Positions 11,985-19,900 of a stretch of 64,000 nt of DNA are shown here, piece by piece (the stretch's first letter is position 1; every line of letters begins with the position of its first letter). The stretch spans positions 186,001-250,000 of the forward strand of contig NZ_RBVZ01000002.1 of the NCBI RefSeq assembly GCF_004000435.1, read 5' to 3'. Position numbers and translations under genes: made by a program. This DNA is from Alexandriicola marinus. GTDB taxonomy: Bacteria > Pseudomonadota > Alphaproteobacteria > Rhodobacterales > Rhodobacteraceae. Below the pieces are notes generated by a model. It was given only the letters and a program-made list of their open reading frames with translations. It was not told where the DNA came from and made no database searches.

Positions 11985-12736
11985 CACTGGACATCATCAC
12001 GTCGGATCTGATCGCACCCGCGAAACACGGGTTCTTCGGCCGGTCGGGCGGTGCATCGTCGGGCGTGTTCCACGGGCTGAATTGCGGCCATGGCAGCTCG
12101 GATCAATCGCAGGCCGTGGCTTTGAACCGGGTCCGCGTGGCGCAGGCACTGGGGATTGACCCAGAAAACCTGATGGGTGTCACGCAGGTGCATTCGGCCG
12201 ATGTGACCGTCCTGCGTGACGCGGTGCCGGACCGCCCGCGTGGTGACGCGATTGTCACCGACAAACCCGGCCTCGCCCTGTCGATCCTGACGGCCGATTG
12301 CGCTCCCGTCCTATTTGCGGACACGGAGGCCGGGGTGATCGGGGCGGCGCATGCCGGCTGGAAGGGCGCCTTGGCAGGTGTACTCGAGGCGACGATCGAG
12401 GCGATGGAGACCCTCGGCGCAGAGCGGGGCCGCATCGTGGCCGCGATTGGCCCGACGATCAGCCAGAAGTCCTACGAAGTGGGTCCGGAATTCGTCGATG
12501 CCTTCATTGCCGAGGATGACAGGGCCCTGCGCTTCTTTGCAGGTGGTGAGGGCGACCGGATGCAGTTCGACCTGCCGGGATATGTGCTGTGGCGACTGCG
12601 CGAGGCAGGCGTGCGGAATGCCGAATGGACCCGGCATTGCACCTATGCCGACCCGGACAGGTTCTTCAGCTATCGCCGGGCGACGCATCGCCGCGAAGCC
12701 GATTACGGGCGCCTGATTTCAGCGATCTGCCTGTAA
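11981..12736 (+). CDS. pgeF: Peptidoglycan editing factor PgeF (YfiH/laccase-domain)
   Basis: A 251-residue cytoplasmic protein of the multicopper-polyphenol-oxidase-like family. PgeF corrects mis-made UDP-MurNAc precursors carrying L-Ser instead of L-Ala; relatives act on purine nucleosides. The metal-site motifs are intact: GVTQVHSADV, LTADCAPVLF and AAHAGWKG. The start codon overlaps the preceding stop (ATGA). It is the last gene of the lgt operon. Confidence 0.92.
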   Translation: MTLDIITSDLIAPAKHGFFGRSGGASSGVFHGLNCGHGSSDQSQAVALNRVRVAQALGIDPENLMGVTQVHSADVTVLRDAVPDRPRGDAIVTDKPGLALSILTADCAPVLFADTEAGVIGAAHAGWKGALAGVLEATIEAMETLGAERGRIVAAIGPTISQKSYEVGPEFVDAFIAEDDRALRFFAGGEGDRMQFDLPGYVLWRLREAGVRNAEWTRHCTYADPDRFFSYRRATHRREADYGRLISAICL

Positions 12737-12918
12737 GGCGTCGGTCCGGCGCCATGTCCGAAGGATTGCGGCATTCCTCGGGCAGATCGGCGCCTTGATG
12801 CTGTCACAAATCCCGAAACAATGCGTCCGGTTGTATCGGCATTGTCCCCGACGATCACCTCCAGAGCCTGTGGCAGTTGGCCCTGCGACTGAATGACCTG
12901 CAACTGTTTGTTCGCCAC
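12703..12918 (-). pseudogene. Possible remnant of a family 2 glycosyltransferase
   Basis: In the otherwise empty stretch between pgeF and the small gene at 13056, one minus-strand frame reads SQGQLPQALEVIVGDNADTT followed by GRIVSGF. This closely resembles the second strand and DxD-proximal region of GT2 enzymes (SqtxxDlEviVxDnxSTDgT). The N-terminal strand of the domain is missing: in-frame TGA codons lie immediately upstream, and the similarity fades after about 35 residues. I read it as a decayed fragment, but chance resemblance is possible. Confidence 0.3.
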
Positions 12919-13055
12919 ATTTCATCAACCAGTTTCCGGCAGAAATTTTCGGAACGCCCTACTGAGGCCAAACTGGCCTGTCACTCATACATCACCCCAG
13001 ATAGCGCGGGGCCCAATCGCAACGCGTGATGAGGACGGACCTGATGGAGACAGAG
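12737..13055. other. 319-base intergenic stretch after pgeF
   Basis: Apart from the possible glycosyltransferase remnant on the minus strand, I see no gene, RNA or clear promoter here. Base composition drops around 12900-13000, consistent with a control region for the small gene that follows. Confidence 0.4.
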
Positions 13056-13211
13056 ATGAAATCCCAACGACGCTGGATGAAATCGATCCTCGACGAGGCG
13101 CAGGCCTGCAAGACGCGGATGCCGTGGGAACGCGGATTGCGCCGGCAAGCCATGATCAGTCGACGCAAGGCAGCGCCCGCCCCCCGCCTGAAACAGGCCG
13201 CCGCGGGCTGA
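13056..13211 (+). CDS. Small conserved basic protein
   Basis: A 51-residue, strongly basic cytoplasmic protein. Its pattern [20 protein letters not shown] followed by MPWERG and [12 protein letters not shown] is one I recognise from very short hypothetical proteins annotated across Rhodobacteraceae; the WMKS and MPW(E/A)RG elements are the conserved part. Function is unknown; size and charge would suit nucleic-acid or ribosome contact, which is inference. The ATG at 13056 has GGAGA six bases upstream; ATGs at 13026 and 13029 give a slightly longer product. A strong terminator follows about 90 bases downstream. Confidence 0.65.
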   Translation: MKSQRRWMKSILDEAQACKTRMPWERGLRRQAMISRRKAAPAPRLKQAAAG

Positions 13212-13302
13212 CGGATTTCGGCTGGATCAGCCGGCGGGGTCACTTGGCCCGGCAAACAGATCACCCCGGCGGCGGAGCCGCCACATTTGCATCCCCTCGA
13301 CT

Positions 13303-13330
13303 CCCCGGCCTTTGTGCCGGGGATTTTTTT
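13303..13330 (+). terminator. Strong rho-independent terminator
   Basis: A perfect 7-bp GC stem (ccccggc/gccgggg) with a 6-base loop is followed by a run of seven T. It ends the transcript of the small basic protein and possibly of the lgt-pgeF operon. Confidence 0.9.
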
Positions 13331-13499
13331 GTCCAACGCTTTGGCGCGAATCGAAATGTGGCAGGATTTTCCCACCTCCGGTGAACAATTTTCGGAATTG
13401 CGGCGGGATTGGTCCCACGACTTGCGAAAATCGCCCCGAAATTTTGACCTTTCCGTGCAGGTTGGGCACATTTCACTCAATGTCATTGTTCCTCAGATG

Positions 13500-13518
13500 T
13501 TGTTGGTGGGGCCAACAA
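13500..13518. promoter_or_regulatory. Inverted repeat ttgttgg-N5-ccaacaa before the Hint gene
   Basis: A perfect 7-base inverted repeat lies 30 bases upstream of the proposed ATG at 13548, a typical operator position. The regulator is not identified; function is inferred from symmetry and location. Confidence 0.35.
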
Positions 13519-13547
13519 ATGATGTGACGAACCGAAGGGTACGCCGC

Positions 13548-14354
13548 ATGATCAGTTCGCCTCGTTCCTCTGCACGGGATCTCGTGCCGACACAGGAAAC
13601 CACCGTCGGTTCCATGAACCGGCTCGCTCAGACAGCTGGACGACCTCAGCGCATGCCGCCTCTCATGCGCAAGATCGAGGTCGTCCACCTGGCTTCTCCC
13701 TCATCGAAGGATATCCAGGATTTCACCCGGATCGTGCCGGCATTGCCTGTCTTCGAGGATGCGCTGTGCGCATTCGCACGCGGCTGCCTGCTGCATACGG
13801 ATCGCGGCCAGATCGCCGTCGAAGACCTGCTTCCCGGCGACAAGGTCTGCACTGCGGATGCCGGGTTTCAGACGCTTCTGTGGCGCGGAGCCACGATCAT
13901 TTCGCCCAGCGCCACCCGGCAGGAGCCATCGATGGGCAAACTGACGCGGATCGCGGCCGATGCACTGGGGATCGCCCGCCCGATGCCGGACCTTATCCTC
14001 GGTCCGAAGGCACGGCTGATTCACCGCTCGCACGGCGTCCGCAGGCTGACCGGGTCAGAGACGGCCGCCATACCCGCGCGCGATTTCATCGACGGCAACA
14101 ACATCATCGAACTGACGCCCCCGACCTCGGTGCCCGTCTATCACCTGGGCTTCGAGGGCCACCATCGGATCCCCACCAACGGGGTGGAGATCGAAAGCTA
14201 TCATCCCGGCCCTGCACATCTGATCGGGCTTCGGGGCGAATTGCTGGACGTCTTCCTGTCATGTTTCCCGCATGTCAGCCGGATCGAGGATTTCGGTGCC
14301 CCGTCTCTGCCTCGGGTCCGCCTGTCAGACCTTGATCTGTTCGACGTGGCCTGA
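13548..14354 (+). CDS. Hint domain-containing protein
   Basis: A 268-residue protein with a Hint_2 (Hedgehog/intein-like) module from about residue 70: FARGCLLHTDRGQIAVEDLL then PGDKVCTADAGFQTLLWRGA. Hint modules self-cleave at a Cys; here the FARG box is preceded by Cys74 and followed by Cys80 where most relatives have Thr, so which residue would act is unclear. The block usually reading SPDHRxL is degraded to LGPKARLIHRSH. There is no obvious passenger or secretion domain; the first 65 residues are unstructured and basic. The ATG at 13548 is the likeliest start. It is convergent with the Lrp gene. Confidence 0.75.
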   Translation: MISSPRSSARDLVPTQETTVGSMNRLAQTAGRPQRMPPLMRKIEVVHLASPSSKDIQDFTRIVPALPVFEDALCAFARGCLLHTDRGQIAVEDLLPGDKVCTADAGFQTLLWRGATIISPSATRQEPSMGKLTRIAADALGIARPMPDLILGPKARLIHRSHGVRRLTGSETAAIPARDFIDGNNIIELTPPTSVPVYHLGFEGHHRIPTNGVEIESYHPGPAHLIGLRGELLDVFLSCFPHVSRIEDFGAPSLPRVRLSDLDLFDVA

Positions 14355-14357
14355 CGG

Positions 14358-14858
14358 TCAGGCCTCGCGGGCCAGCCGCTCCTCGAGGACATCGAACGGA
14401 ACTCCCGGCTCGTCCTTCGCGCCGCGGATGACAAGGCTCGTCTTGACGCTGGCCACGTTGGGCGCGGCGGTCAGGCTTTCAGTCAGGAAGGACTGGAAGG
14501 TGCGCAGATCGGGGGCCACGCATTTGAGGATGAAATCCACCTCACCGTTGAGCATGTGGCATTCCCGGACAAGCGGCCAGGCACGGCAGCGTTCTTCGAA
14601 CGCGGAAAGGTCGACCTCGGCCTGACTTTGCAGCCCGACCATGGCAAAGACCTGAACCTCGAAGCCCAGTTCCCGGGCATCGACCTCGGCGTGGTAGCCG
14701 CGGATGAACCCCTGCTCTTCGAGCGTGCGGACACGACGCAGGCAAGGCGGCGCGGAAATGCCGACCCTCTTGGCCAGTTCGACATTGGTCATGCGGCCGT
14801 CGGCCTGCAATTCGGCCAGTATCATCCTGTCGATCTCGTCGAGCTTGGGCCCCGGCAT
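14358..14858 (-). CDS. Lrp/AsnC family transcriptional regulator
   Basis: A 166-residue regulator: an N-terminal winged HTH (ELAKRVGISAPPCLRRVRTL) and a C-terminal RAM ligand-binding domain, the Lrp layout that forms octamers and responds to amino acids. The ATG at 14858 follows GGGGGGAGA. It lies downstream of the TauE-type exporter gene on the same strand, with about 100 bases between, and near trxB. In Rhodobacteraceae an Lrp gene next to trxB is common; its targets are not evident. Confidence 0.93.
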   Translation of the reverse strand: MPGPKLDEIDRMILAELQADGRMTNVELAKRVGISAPPCLRRVRTLEEQGFIRGYHAEVDARELGFEVQVFAMVGLQSQAEVDLSAFEERCRAWPLVRECHMLNGEVDFILKCVAPDLRTFQSFLTESLTAAPNVASVKTSLVIRGAKDEPGVPFDVLEERLAREA

Positions 14859-14961
14859 CGTCTCCCCCCTGTATGAATTGAGGGATTCATACGTTTTGGC
14901 GCGAAGGTGCGCAACAAAATTTCGCGAAAGCGCAAGAAAGTTGCGGCAAATGCCGAGATCT

Positions 14962-15720
14962 CTAACCAGACGCCCAAAGATCACGCGCCCCCACATAGAC
15001 AAGCCTCAGGGCAAGAACAGCGAGGACAGACACAAGGGCCCTGCGAAAGGTCGCCTCTTTGATCCGCAAGAGGACCTGACGGCCGAAGATAGTGCCCAGT
15101 GCGCCCGCCCCGATCATCAGCACCAGAAAGGTCAGCCACGGCGCGAAGGCGAAGCCGAGCAATCCGAAAGCCGCAACCTTCAGCCCGTGCTGAAGCGTCA
15201 TCAGGACGGCGTGGGTCGCGATGTGTCGCTGCCGCGGCAGGTTCAGCGTGCGGATGTAGTTCACCACAAAGGGCCCTGTCGCGCCGAAGAACATCGTCAG
15301 GAAGCTCGATATCAGGCCATTGAGCCATGCCGCCCGGGTCAGCCAGGCGGGGGGCTTGCGCAGGATCGACCACAGGATGAAGAGCCCCACCACCAGTTGG
15401 ACGAGCGCGGGAGGCAGATCAATGACGAGGGCTCCGCCAAGCCCGATCCCGAGGACGGCGCCGATGGCGAAGGCGCCCGCCACCGGCCAATGCGCATGGC
15501 GCAGGAACAGAAGGCCCCGAAACAGGTTCGAGCCAAGCTGGATCACACCATGAACCGGGATCAGCGCCACAGGCGGCAGGAGGCTCGCCATGATCGCAAG
15601 CACGAAGGCGCCACCGCCGATCCCCATGGCGACAGTCATGAATGATCCGGCAAAACTGGCCAGGAACAGGCCAAGTGCGACGAGGGGATCGAGCCCGGCT
15701 GTCCAATCGGGAATGCTCAT
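14962..15720 (-). CDS. Sulfite exporter TauE/SafE family protein
   Basis: A 252-residue inner-membrane protein with about eight hydrophobic helices. The two-repeat layout shows as [20 protein letters not shown] in the first half and [19 protein letters not shown] in the second, typical of TauE/SafE permeases that export sulfite or organosulfonates. The substrate cannot be read from sequence. A sulfate-activation gene lies 1.3 kb away, so a sulfur-related role is plausible but inferred. It is divergent from trxB. Confidence 0.88.
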   Translation of the reverse strand: MSIPDWTAGLDPLVALGLFLASFAGSFMTVAMGIGGGAFVLAIMASLLPPVALIPVHGVIQLGSNLFRGLLFLRHAHWPVAGAFAIGAVLGIGLGGALVIDLPPALVQLVVGLFILWSILRKPPAWLTRAAWLNGLISSFLTMFFGATGPFVVNYIRTLNLPRQRHIATHAVLMTLQHGLKVAAFGLLGFAFAPWLTFLVLMIGAGALGTIFGRQVLLRIKEATFRRALVSVLAVLALRLVYVGARDLWASG

Positions 15721-15822
15721 ATCGCTCTATCCGCCGGGGCTTGCGCCGATGCAAGCGGTTGCCCCCCTTCCAACCGGAGGACGGGCCTTCTATATCGGAG
15801 CGGAGACACAAGGGGATGCGCC

Positions 15823-16803
15823 ATGGCCGAGACACGTCACACAAAGCTTCTGATCGTCGGATCCGGACCTGCGGGGTATACTGCGGGCGTCTATGCTGCG
15901 CGCGCGATGCTCGAACCCGTTCTAATCCAGGGAATAGAACCCGGCGGCCAGTTGACGACCACCACCGAGGTGGAGAACTGGCCCGGTGATACCGAGGTGC
16001 AGGGCCCCGACCTGATGGTCCGGATGGAAGCCCATGCCCGGGCCATGGGATGCGAGATCATCGGCGATATCGTGACCGAACTGGACCTGTCGAAGCGACC
16101 CTTCACCGCGCAGACCGACAGCGGCATGGTCTGGACAGCGGATGCGGTGGTGCTGGCCACGGGCGCGCGGGCGAAATGGCTGGGCCTGACGTCTGAAGAG
16201 AAGTTCAAGGGCTTCGGCGTCTCGGCCTGCGCGACCTGTGACGGGTTCTTCTATCGCGGGCAGGAGATCGTCGTGGTCGGCGGCGGCAATACCGCGGTGG
16301 AAGAGGCACTGTTCCTGACGAATTTCGCGTCGAAGGTGACGCTGATCCATCGCCGTAACGAGCTCAGGGCGGAAAAGATCCTGCAAGAACGGCTGCTCAA
16401 TCACCCCAAGATCGAGCCGATGTGGTTCCACACGCTCGAAGAGGTCACCGGCACCGACAATCCGCTGGGCGTCGAAGGCGTGAAGGTGAAGAACGTCAAC
16501 ACCGGTGAGGTCACGGAGATCCCCGCCAAGGGCGTCTTCATCGCCATTGGCCATGCGCCTGCATCCGAACTGGTAAAGGATCAGCTGGAAACCCATATGG
16601 GCGGCTATGTGAAGGTCGAGCCCGGCTCGACCCGCACCTCGATCCCCGGCGTCTTCGCCGCGGGCGACCTGACGGACCACATCTACCGGCAGGCGGTAAC
16701 GAGCGCGGGCATGGGCTGCATGGCGGCGCTGGATGCCGAGAAGTTCCTCGCAGAGCACGAGGTTCCCGCCGACGCGCATCCGACACCGAGCGCGGCAGAG
16801 TAA
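15823..16803 (+). CDS. trxB: Thioredoxin-disulfide reductase
   Basis: A 326-residue flavoenzyme that reduces thioredoxin with NADPH. The FAD-binding [16 protein letters not shown] lies at residues 14-29, the redox-active CATC at 136-139, the NADPH loop [13 protein letters not shown] near 155, and the FAD-closing [10 protein letters not shown] in the C-terminal part. The ATG follows AAGGGG. Reduced thioredoxin is the electron donor for PAPS reductase, so the location just upstream of the sulfate-activation fusion is sensible. Confidence 0.98.
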   Translation: MAETRHTKLLIVGSGPAGYTAGVYAARAMLEPVLIQGIEPGGQLTTTTEVENWPGDTEVQGPDLMVRMEAHARAMGCEIIGDIVTELDLSKRPFTAQTDSGMVWTADAVVLATGARAKWLGLTSEEKFKGFGVSACATCDGFFYRGQEIVVVGGGNTAVEEALFLTNFASKVTLIHRRNELRAEKILQERLLNHPKIEPMWFHTLEEVTGTDNPLGVEGVKVKNVNTGEVTEIPAKGVFIAIGHAPASELVKDQLETHMGGYVKVEPGSTRTSIPGVFAAGDLTDHIYRQAVTSAGMGCMAALDAEKFLAEHEVPADAHPTPSAAE

Positions 16804-16830
16804 TCCCCCCCTTTCAGACATGGGCGCAAC

Positions 16831-16873
16831 GGTTTCTTGAAAAGAAACCGGTCTGGAAACTTTGAAAGTTTCC
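16831..16873 (+). repeat. Dispersed double-palindrome repeat, copy A
   Basis: Two palindromes in tandem: ggtttctt-gaa-aagaaacc (16831-16849) and ggaaacttt-g-aaagtttcc (16855-16873), followed by ggtcgg. A second copy in opposite orientation lies at 62739-62781. Both copies are intergenic. The AAACTTTNNAAAGTTT-like core resembles TetR-family operators and intergenic repeats I recall from Rhodobacteraceae; which applies here is unresolved. Confidence 0.75.
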
Positions 16874-16963
16874 GGTCGGCCGATCGCTGCAGCGCGGCAT
16901 TTGGGCAACAAGCCGCCTGTTCCCCCGGAATTGGGGGGTTTCGCGCCGGCGGAGAACATGACA

Positions 16964-16983
16964 TGCGTTCATTCGTGAACGCA
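16964..16983. promoter_or_regulatory. Inverted repeat tgcgttca-N4-tgaacgca before the Sat fusion
   Basis: Two perfect 8-base arms around a 4-base TTCG centre, ending 16 bases before the ATG at 17000. Position and symmetry suit an operator that blocks transcription or translation start; the winged-helix domain encoded by the gene itself is the obvious candidate ligand, by inference. As RNA it would be a very stable UUCG tetraloop hairpin close to the start codon, an alternative mode of control. Confidence 0.6.
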
Positions 16984-16999
16984 CTTTGAGTCGCCCCGC

Positions 17000-19075
17000 A
17001 TGAACGCGATCGTGAAAAACCCAGATGCCGCGGATAACGATCTGCTGTTTCGCCTCCTGCGTCAGGTCGACCTGACGCCGGACGCGAGCCAGCGCGCGAT
17101 TGCCGCGGAGCTGGGCGTGTCTCTGGGACGGCTGAATGCCCTGCTCAGGGCCGCTGCTCGCGACGGATTCATCAGCATCAGCGAACGTGCGGGGCCGGAC
17201 AAGCGGCTTCGTTTCGCCTATTCGCTGACCGCACGTGGCGCGTCGGAAAAGATGCGTCTGACAGACCAGTTCCTCGCTCGCAAGCTCGCAGAATACGAGG
17301 CGTTGCACGCCGAATTGACGGGCAGTGGTAGCGGGCTCGTTCCAATCAAGCACAGGACCCATCCGATGCAAAACAACCTGACCCCGATCCCCGAACTCTA
17401 TGTGTCTCACGAGAGCGCGCAGAAACTGAAGCTGGAGGCCGCGAATCTCGTCTCCTGGGACCTGACGCCGCGCCAGATCTGCGACCTCGAACTGCTGATG
17501 AACGGTGGGTTCAACCCTCTCAAGGGCTTTCTGACCGAGGCCGATTACAACGGCGTCGTCGAAAACATGCGCACCGCCGACGGATCGCTGTGGCCGATCC
17601 CGATCACACTCGACGTCTCGGAAAAGTTTTCCGAAGGGCTCGAGATCGGGCAGGACATCGCCCTGCGCGACCAGGAAGGCGTGATCCTCGCCACCATGAC
17701 CGTCACCGACCGTTGGGTGCCCAACAAGGCGCGCGAGGCAGAGATGGTCTTTGGTGCCGACGACAGCGCACATCCGGCCGTGAACTACCTGCACAACCAT
17801 GCCGGCGCCGTCTATCTTGGCGGTCCGGTCACGGGCATTCAGCAGCCCGTGCATTATGATTTCCGCGCACGTCGCGACACGCCGAACGAATTGCGCGCCT
17901 TCTTCCGAAAGCTGGGCTGGCGCAAGGTTGTCGCGTTCCAGACCCGCAACCCGCTGCACCGCGCCCACCAGGAACTGACGTTCCGGGCCGCCAAGGAAGC
18001 GCAGGCCAACCTGCTGATCCACCCGGTCGTCGGCCTGACGAAGCCGGGCGACGTGGATCACTTCACCCGCGTGCGCTGCTACGAGGCGGTTCTGGATCAG
18101 TACCCGGCCTCGACCACCACGATGAGCCTGCTGAACCTCGCCATGCGCATGGCCGGCCCGCGCGAGGCCGTCTGGCATGGTCTGATCCGCAAGAACCACG
18201 GCTGCACGCATTTCATCGTCGGCCGCGACCACGCCGGCCCCGGCAAGAATTCCGCCGGCGAGGATTTCTACGGGCCCTATGACGCGCAGGACCTGTTCCG
18301 CGAGCATCAGGAAGAAATCGGGATCGAAATGGTCGACTTCAAGCACATGGTCTATGTGCAGGAGCGCGCCCAGTACGAACCCGCCGACGAGATCGCCGAC
18401 AAGGACGACGTGACGATCCTGAACATCTCGGGCACAGAACTTCGCCGTCGTCTTCAGGAAGGCCTCGAGATCCCCGAGTGGTTCTCCTTCCCGGAGGTGG
18501 TGACCGAACTGCGCCGGACCCGTCCGCCGCGGGCCAAGCAGGGGTTCACCGTGTTCTTCACCGGGTTCTCCGGGTCGGGCAAATCGACGATCGCCAACGC
18601 GCTGATGGTCAAGCTGATGGAGATGGGGGGCCGTCCGGTCACGCTTCTCGACGGGGACCTTGTCCGCAAGAACCTCAGCTCCGAGCTGGGCTTCTCGAAG
18701 GAGCACAGGGACCTGAACATCCGCCGCATCGGCTATGTCGCCTCCGAGATCACCAAGAACGGCGGCATCGCGATCTGCGCACCCATCGCGCCCTATGCGG
18801 CCACCCGCCGCGCCGTGCGTGAAGACATCGAGGCCTTCGGCGCCTTTGTCGAGGTTCACGTGGCGACCTCGATCGAGGAATGCGAACGGCGCGACCGCAA
18901 GGGTCTCTACAAGCTGGCACGCGAAGGCAAGATCAAGGAATTCACCGGTATCTCCGATCCCTATGACGTGCCCGAAAACCCCGAACTGCGGGTCGAGACG
19001 GAAGGCACCGACGTGGACAATTGCGCCCACCAGGTGATCCTCAAGCTCGAAAGCATGGGCCTGATCGCCGGCTGA
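17000..19075 (+). CDS. Winged-helix regulator fused to bifunctional ATP sulfurylase/APS kinase
   Basis: Makes PAPS from sulfate: ATP sulfurylase forms APS, APS kinase phosphorylates it. The 691-residue frame has three parts. Residues 1-107 are a winged helix like MarR-type EPS-associated regulators (QRAIAAELGVSLGRLNALLR, then FLARKLAEYEALHAEL). Residues 123-505 are ATP sulfurylase with QTRNPLHRAH at 314-323 and GRDHAGPG at 408-415. Residues 515-691 are APS kinase with P-loop GFSGSGKST at 522-530; the position that carries a phosphoserine in E. coli CysC is Ala in CAPIAPYA. A free Sat-CysC would start at Met123 (17366), where AGGA precedes ATG, so a shorter second product is possible. No stop or frameshift separates the parts. 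Confidence 0.93.
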   Translation: MNAIVKNPDAADNDLLFRLLRQVDLTPDASQRAIAAELGVSLGRLNALLRAAARDGFISISERAGPDKRLRFAYSLTARGASEKMRLTDQFLARKLAEYEALHAELTGSGSGLVPIKHRTHPMQNNLTPIPELYVSHESAQKLKLEAANLVSWDLTPRQICDLELLMNGGFNPLKGFLTEADYNGVVENMRTADGSLWPIPITLDVSEKFSEGLEIGQDIALRDQEGVILATMTVTDRWVPNKAREAEMVFGADDSAHPAVNYLHNHAGAVYLGGPVTGIQQPVHYDFRARRDTPNELRAFFRKLGWRKVVAFQTRNPLHRAHQELTFRAAKEAQANLLIHPVVGLTKPGDVDHFTRVRCYEAVLDQYPASTTTMSLLNLAMRMAGPREAVWHGLIRKNHGCTHFIVGRDHAGPGKNSAGEDFYGPYDAQDLFREHQEEIGIEMVDFKHMVYVQERAQYEPADEIADKDDVTILNISGTELRRRLQEGLEIPEWFSFPEVVTELRRTRPPRAKQGFTVFFTGFSGSGKSTIANALMVKLMEMGGRPVTLLDGDLVRKNLSSELGFSKEHRDLNIRRIGYVASEITKNGGIAICAPIAPYAATRRAVREDIEAFGAFVEVHVATSIEECERRDRKGLYKLAREGKIKEFTGISDPYDVPENPELRVETEGTDVDNCAHQVILKLESMGLIAG

Positions 19076-19102
19076 TCCTCAGCGACATCTATCCAAACGA
19101 CA

Positions 19103-19138
19103 AACGCCCCCGGCATGACAGTGCCGGGGGCGTTTTTT
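19103..19138 (+). terminator. Strong rho-independent terminator after the Sat fusion
   Basis: A 13-bp perfect stem (19103-19115 with 19122-19134) with loop tgacag runs into six T. It ends transcription of the sulfate-activation gene. Confidence 0.93.
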
Positions 19139-19186
19139 CCGATTAACCGGGGCCAGGAGATTGATCCCGACCGCACGGGGCGACGG

Positions 19187-19411
19187 TCAGTGCAGCGTCA
19201 CCGGCTCCATATCGTGCTGACGCGCCAGAGCGAATGCGAGCGAACGGTTACCCACGAGCGCCAACTGCTCCCCGTCGGAATTGTGAACCGCAAAGATTGT
19301 CTCCAGCCCCTCGGCCTGTTCACGCACCTCGCTGGGCAGATCGGAAACGGGGACCGGCTTCACATAGACAATGCGGCCGTCAATTGCGCTAAGATCGATC
19401 TTGGTGTTCAT
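19187..19411 (-). CDS. DUF1150 family protein
   Basis: A 74-residue protein matching the short DUF1150 family of alphaproteobacteria (IVYVKPVPVSDLPSEV, then FAVHNSDGEQLALVGNRSLA). The family almost always follows an Hsp20 gene; here the start overlaps the hsp20 stop by 4 bases (ATGA). A role as partner of the small heat-shock protein is inferred from that fixed pairing. Confidence 0.9.
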   Translation of the reverse strand: MNTKIDLSAIDGRIVYVKPVPVSDLPSEVREQAEGLETIFAVHNSDGEQLALVGNRSLAFALARQHDMEPVTLH

Positions 19412-19830
19412 GCCTTGTCTCCTTTCCGGATCTGGATGGTCTGAACGACGCTTTCGGGAACTTTCCGGCTCAGGTCGACATGCAGAAGACCGTTCTGAAG
19501 GAAAGCCTCCCCCACATCGACGCCATCGGCGAGCACGAAGCTCCGCTGGAACTGGCGCCGCGCGATCCCGCGATGCAGATACACGCGGTCGGCATCGTCT
19601 TCGGACTGGCGCCCCCGGATCACGAGGCTCGAATCCTCGACCGTGATGCTCAACTCATCCTCACCGAACCCGGCAACCGCGAGGGTGATCCGGTAGGAAT
19701 GGTCGGATGTCTGTTCGATGTTGTAGGGGGGATAACCGTCATTCCCCGACTTCGCGGTCCGTTCGACCAGCCGTTCAAGCTGCTCGAACCCCAGAAGATA
19801 GGGGTGCGCCCCCAAGGTCAGTTTCGACAT
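19408..19830 (-). CDS. Hsp20 family small heat-shock protein
   Basis: A 140-residue ATP-independent holdase that keeps unfolded proteins soluble. The alpha-crystallin domain spans about residues 35-130, with YPPYNIEQTSDHSYRITLAV at its start and the AFLQNGLLHVDL strand (the conserved xxGxLxI region) near its end; the C-terminal IQI is the IxI-type tail used in oligomer assembly. It is IbpA-like. A heat-shock-type promoter lies about 70-95 bases upstream and DUF1150 is co-transcribed. Confidence 0.94.
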   Translation of the reverse strand: MSKLTLGAHPYLLGFEQLERLVERTAKSGNDGYPPYNIEQTSDHSYRITLAVAGFGEDELSITVEDSSLVIRGRQSEDDADRVYLHRGIARRQFQRSFVLADGVDVGEAFLQNGLLHVDLSRKVPESVVQTIQIRKGDKA

Positions 19831-19900
19831 GTGACGTGTCCTCGTTCAAGCGACAGTCGCCGGGCGTCCCGTTTTGGCGGCGCCCTGCTTGATGAAAAAT

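Larger units (their letters stand above)
13212..13547. other. 336-base intergenic stretch before the first Hint gene
   Basis: Holds the terminator at 13303-13330, then an A/T-richer segment (13340-13500) that probably contains the promoter of the Hint gene, and an inverted repeat at 13500-13518. An open frame runs through much of it in phase with the Hint gene but lacks family-like sequence. Confidence 0.4.

Noticed and set aside
16814-19030. 738-residue open frame antisense to the Sat fusion
   Set aside because: Shadow of the Sat fusion; composition is His/Asp/Gly-rich nonsense typical of antisense frames in GC-rich DNA.
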